From Fomes fomentarius (lineage: Eukaryota; Basidiomycota; Agaricomycetes; Polyporales; Polyporaceae), in NCBI GenBank assembly GCA_022606135.1, contig JABYQN010000016.1, forward strand, positions 186,001-250,000: 64,000 nt of DNA, read 5' to 3'. Shown in pieces: positions 61,479 to 64,000 of the stretch (position 1 is the stretch's first letter; each line of letters starts with the position of its first letter). Position numbers and translations under genes: made by a program. The notes under the pieces were generated by a model. That model worked only from the letters and a program-made list of their open reading frames with translations, was not told the origin of the DNA and searched no databases.

Positions 61479-63354
61479 GGTAGGAGAGATGCGGGGGGAG
61501 AAGGGTATACTAGAGAACGAACTTCCTTGTACAAATGTTATAAGACGCATGGTCACTTCCTGCGGCAACGGCACCGCGGGCGCATATTTGTGTCACACCG
61601 CCACGTTCCAAGTCTGCGTGGTGGACCTGGCATAGAACGTGGTGGACCGGGTATCATCAGAGGTTTACGTGAACCGCTACCACACGGTTCAGTGATGGCC
61701 CATAAACTGTTTCAAGTTGCAAAGTTCTGTCGCGTAAAATCAGCTTGAAACGAAGTCCATGAGCTCCGGTGCATGAGGAAAAAGTACCAGCTAGAAGAGA
61801 ATCCCATCTTTCGACCGACGAGCGAAACGTATCAACGGGGGGGCGAGCTTGAGTAAACGTAGTAAAGTTTGTACCATAGGATCTTCCGGCGTCTAGTTTG
61901 ACGTTTGCCAGACATGACGGACACGGGGAAGCTGAATCTATTATACCCTATACGTGACTATCGGATTAGAAGACGAAATATGGTTAGCGCTTTTGCCTCG
62001 CGTTATCATGCACGTAGGCCTCATGCTCACCATGCTAGGAAAGCCGAGCGTCTGGGAGGGAGCACCTCCGGTTTTGGATGCACGCCACAGGTGTAACCTG
62101 CTCCCATTCGGCCAATTTCAAAGCTTATCACGGGAGGGTTTGCACTCCCGTATACTACCAGCAAGATGTCAACAGGGTCCGTTGAAATCGAGGTCTGGTG
62201 CGTGTTTCCGCATCTGGGTTTGTGTAGGAACTTTGTATAAAAGTATACTATCGGAGTACCATCATGGGGTCCAGTCAATCCGCTAGTCTTACAATCAATC
62301 CCTAGACTAGTAGTACTGAGGTCAGCACCGTGCAAGGGCATTATCAGGCCGACGTACCTTCCTTCTTTAGGTCAAGGTTGGCATACGATACCCAGATAAC
62401 AGGCCTAACCACCATCACGTAGGCCGACACAGACCGTTCCCTGATTCCCTAGTCTCAGGTCTGTTGCGTACTAGCGTCCTCTGCTATGAGCGGTTCCGGG
62501 CCGTTCTCCTCACCTCTCGCGTGACCGAGGTGACCGTGTCTCGATAGATCGTCACTGACACCATCCTCATGCCTGAGGAATCTCTATTGACCGATCTGGA
62601 CCTTGATAACGAACTGGATCACGTACAGACAAGTCTTGTTGCATTAGCGTGGCTTGCGGTTCTGCGAGCAGCGTCCCTTATACTGCACCGCCTCCGTGTC
62701 ACAACCTTGTCGCGCTCACCGATCTGCGTGAGGTATCTCGCTACGGAGAGTCAGGCAGGGCCTACGTGGCCCCACCGTGAGGCCGTAGCATCCACGTAAC
62801 AAGCGGCTCGCCAGAGGAAGTCGGCCGCCATAATCGAATCAGGTTCGCCAGTTGTACTTACCTGCTGCTCTAACAGCTTCAAGTTCCTTCTGTTGAGCAT
62901 CGAGCATTTGCCATAGGTGCACCAGCGTAGCGTAAGTCGTTTCGCGCGTTGATTCCATCCCGCTCGCCCAATCGCACCAAGGACTGCACAGTGTAAAGCA
63001 CGTACGAAGTGTGTGTTGAAGCCAAGCATCGACGTGCTGTCTGTATCCATTGCTGCCTTGTACAGGAGGTCGCTTGCAATCTGTTGTGCTGGTCGGAAGG
63101 ATGCCAACTAGTGTCCCCTGCACTAGTACGGGAGAAAAGGCGTCAGAATCACTGGAGGAGTTACGGACGGCTGAAACTATCCGGCAACCTGTATATAATG
63201 AAGAAAAGGGAAGTTGCCACTATGACCAGAAATCTGTGCCGAGTCAAGTTCAAAGATCGGTTCGCTGGCATTATTCACGCCGCACGGAGCGCATCACTAC
63301 CTCATTTGGATCAGGCGGCCCCCGCGCCTCTAGATCTGGTCCCTCTTCCTTGAC
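61479..63354. other. No supported gene
   Basis: Holds the promoter side of the membrane-protein gene and then low-coding sequence, with a seven-G run near 61839. A minus-strand stretch at about 62870-62970 (ESTRETTYATLVHLWQML, then QQKELEAVRAAG, followed by gtaagt) has coding-like composition and could be one exon of a gene I cannot complete. Confidence 0.35.
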
Positions 63355-64000
63355 TCCCTCCCTCGCTCATGAATGCATGACCATCTGAGCTGACGACCTC
63401 GTGAGCGTTGCTTACTTGCAAGCACCTTGTATTTGTACACACCTTCTAATGTAATAGGCATGCCTCACAATGACTTATCCATCGTCTCGCAGTGAATTCA
63501 GTTAATTGCCGGGATACGATCGTCTCGCGGAAGTCCGTTGAAGGACCGTCTATCCAGCACGTCAGTAGGCCCACCCCAATCGTTTGCCTAGAAGAGAATA
63601 CAGTGCTACCGTGCTGCTGATCTATCTACCTTTGCATAAGCCTTGCATTGAAACTGTTGACATCTTTTGCTCGAGTCCGGGGAAACGGGGAGGTTCAACG
63701 TCAGACAATATTAGAATTCATCAAAGTAAGCTGGAGTCAATATTCCAATGTGTGCGAGGCCGGTATAGGTAGTTTCGGTACATACATGCGTTGACCGGTT
63801 ATAGATCATAGCTCCTACCTGTTGACTCCAATCGACAGAACTCCAGAATTACAGGCTCATAGAATCATGGTCGGGCTCCGAGTCACTGTCGAACCACCAA
63901 TGGTCCTGCGGTTTCTCCATCCTCAGCCGTATCTCCGGCGTATTCATCTTGATGAATGAAACTGAGACAATGTCTGCTCCCGCTGCCGTTCACCCCTTTC
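63355..64000 (+). repeat. Dispersed direct repeat, copy 2 (cut by window end)
   Basis: Second copy of the 59290-59835 repeat in the same orientation, with matching landmarks and several indels. It runs to the window edge, so its right end is not visible. Confidence 0.75.

Noticed and set aside
62839..63123. Minus-strand frame with a QQKELEAVRAAG helix and a gtaagt donor
   Set aside because: Could be one exon, but neither a start nor a following exon could be found.
1..64000. tRNA genes, rRNA, CRISPR arrays, intact transposons
   Set aside because: I looked for tRNA T-loop motifs, reverse transcriptase or transposase motifs and terminal repeats while reading and found none that held up. A covariance-model search would be needed to exclude tRNAs.

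Overview
This window looks like nuclear chromosomal DNA of a filamentous basidiomycete, probably an Agaricomycete. The genes are densely split by short introns (mostly 45-75 nt, GT-AG with a few GC-AG). The families present are typical of that group: a Crinkler/FunK1-like kinase, F-box-like proteins with acidic tails, single-pass membrane proteins with the IDDT...WHDGT ectodomain signature, and MCT- and sugar-type MFS transporters. I saw no rRNA, tRNA, CRISPR array or intact transposon. Exon structures were worked out by hand from splice signals, reading-frame continuity and family-level recognition; no alignment was run.

Layout. 1-5 kb: a diverged tandem duplication of a small unknown two-exon gene (991-1576 and 3075-3636). 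5.0-7.4 kb (-): VPS36 of ESCRT-II, complete in five exons. 9.9-12 kb (-): a single-pass membrane protein. 15.6-17.6 kb (+): a Crinkler-type kinase with a one-base frameshift in the catalytic HGD loop. 18.1-21.0 kb (-): a Mup1-family methionine/amino-acid permease in 21 exons; its frame closes only if a single-nucleotide exon is used. 22.3-46.6 kb: a large tandem array. Units A and B are about 10.2 kb each and nearly identical; unit C is partial and more diverged. Each unit carries an F-box-like gene (-) divergent from the 5' end of an MFS transporter gene (+). Only the transporter of unit C is complete (46207-48796). Those of A and B are frameshifted three-exon stubs followed by about 6 kb of sequence absent from C, which holds one small unknown gene.

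49.9-53.2 kb (-): a double-Myb DNA-binding protein resembling Teb1/Mug152. 53.6-55.6 kb (-): RPN9 of the 26S proteasome lid. 57.1-58.8 kb (+): an MCT-type MFS transporter. 60.0-61.5 kb (-): a multi-pass membrane protein of unknown function. 59.3-59.8 and 63.4-64.0 kb: a pair of diverged direct repeats.

The genes do not form a pathway. VPS36, RPN9 and the Myb gene are housekeeping genes. The kinase, the F-box array and the small unknown genes look like fast-evolving accessory genes. The most notable observations are the one-base exon, the recent tandem array whose copies appear to differ only in C/G homopolymer length, and the transporter stubs.
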